Origin: Kiloniellales bacterium
GTDB lineage: Bacteria; Pseudomonadota; Alphaproteobacteria; Kiloniellales; JAKSDN01
Assembly: GCA_022360075.1 (NCBI GenBank)
Contig: JAKSDN010000190.1
Location: 1 to 6,138 of the forward strand
Length of the DNA stretch: 6,138 bases
Direction: 5' to 3'
The notes below the pieces were generated by a model. The model had not been told where the DNA came from. It worked only from the letters and a program-made list of their open reading frames with translations, and made no database searches. Of the stretch, positions 5,996 to 6,138 are shown piece by piece. A program made the translations under genes and the position numbers. The first letter of the stretch is position 1. Each line of letters begins with the position of its first letter.

Positions 5996-6138
5996 ATGGC
6001 GGATAGCCCGAACGCAAGACCCATGCCGAGCGCGTGTTCGATCATCTGCGCCGTCAGACCAAACCTTTATCGGCCTACCAAATCCTCGAAGATCTTCGCA
6101 GCGAAGGAGTCACTGCGGCGACGACCGTTTATCGGGCA
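5996..6138 (+). CDS. zur: Zur-like Fur-superfamily regulator, 3' end missing, apparent frameshift near the start
   Basis: In the frame running from 6007 to the window edge the sequence reads HAERVFDHLRRQTKPLSAYQ, then ILEDLRSEGVTAATTVYRA. This is the start of the winged-helix DNA-binding domain of the Fur superfamily. The PLSAYQILEDLR segment resembles Zur (SAYDLLDLLR in the E. coli protein) more than Fur, and TTVYRA is the recognition helix. That frame has a TAG at 6004-6006 and no ATG; its only start is GTG 6034, which would shorten the first helix. ATG 5996, with a good ribosome-binding site, gives MADSPNA in another frame. Adding one base to the AA at 6016-6017 would fuse the two as MADSPNAKTHAERV. 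A real or sequencing -1 frameshift is therefore likely. The dimerisation domain and zinc ligands lie outside the window. It is divergent from, and probably regulates, the metal-transport operon. Confidence 0.7.
   Translation, partial: MADSPNARPMPSACSIICAVRPNLYRPTKSSKIFAAKESLRRRPFIG

Overview
The window comes from a G+C-rich alphaproteobacterium, most likely of the Rhodobacterales (Roseobacter/Paracoccus type). That assignment is an inference from the style of the proteins, the AT-rich Zur-type operator and the codon usage; no rRNA or other marker gene is present.

Layout. Bases 1-648 hold the 3' part of an aminoglycoside-phosphotransferase-family gene with extreme G+C bias at third codon positions. 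Bases 649-1221 are a less G+C-rich stretch with no credible gene. A GNAT acetyltransferase gene follows on the + strand (1222-1671). From 1753 to 5911 a tightly packed five-gene set runs on the - strand, so it reads from right to left. In transcription order it encodes a small cysteine-rich DUF1636/COG5469-type metal-binding protein, an ABC ATPase, a secreted metal-complex-type solute-binding protein, a FecCD/BtuC-type permease, and a class I SAM-dependent methyltransferase. At the right edge, reading away on the + strand, is the start of a Fur-superfamily regulator whose visible N-terminus looks like Zur. The regulator runs off the window and appears to carry a -1 frameshift near its start.

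The 84-bp divergent promoter region (5912-5995) contains a 22-bp near-perfect palindrome at 5921-5942 with the core AATGTTATAACATT, which looks like a zinc-responsive Zur operator. The simplest reading is a zinc-limitation operon. When zinc is low, Zur would leave the operator, and a complete FecCD-family importer would be made together with DUF1636 and, probably, the methyltransferase. FecCD-family importers normally carry chelates such as siderophores, haem or corrinoids rather than bare Zn2+. The system may therefore take up a zinc-chelator complex or a corrinoid under zinc starvation. The substrate cannot be read from the sequence.

The left third (kinase-like gene, relic-like spacer, GNAT gene) has no evident functional link to the transporter operon and looks like accessory DNA.
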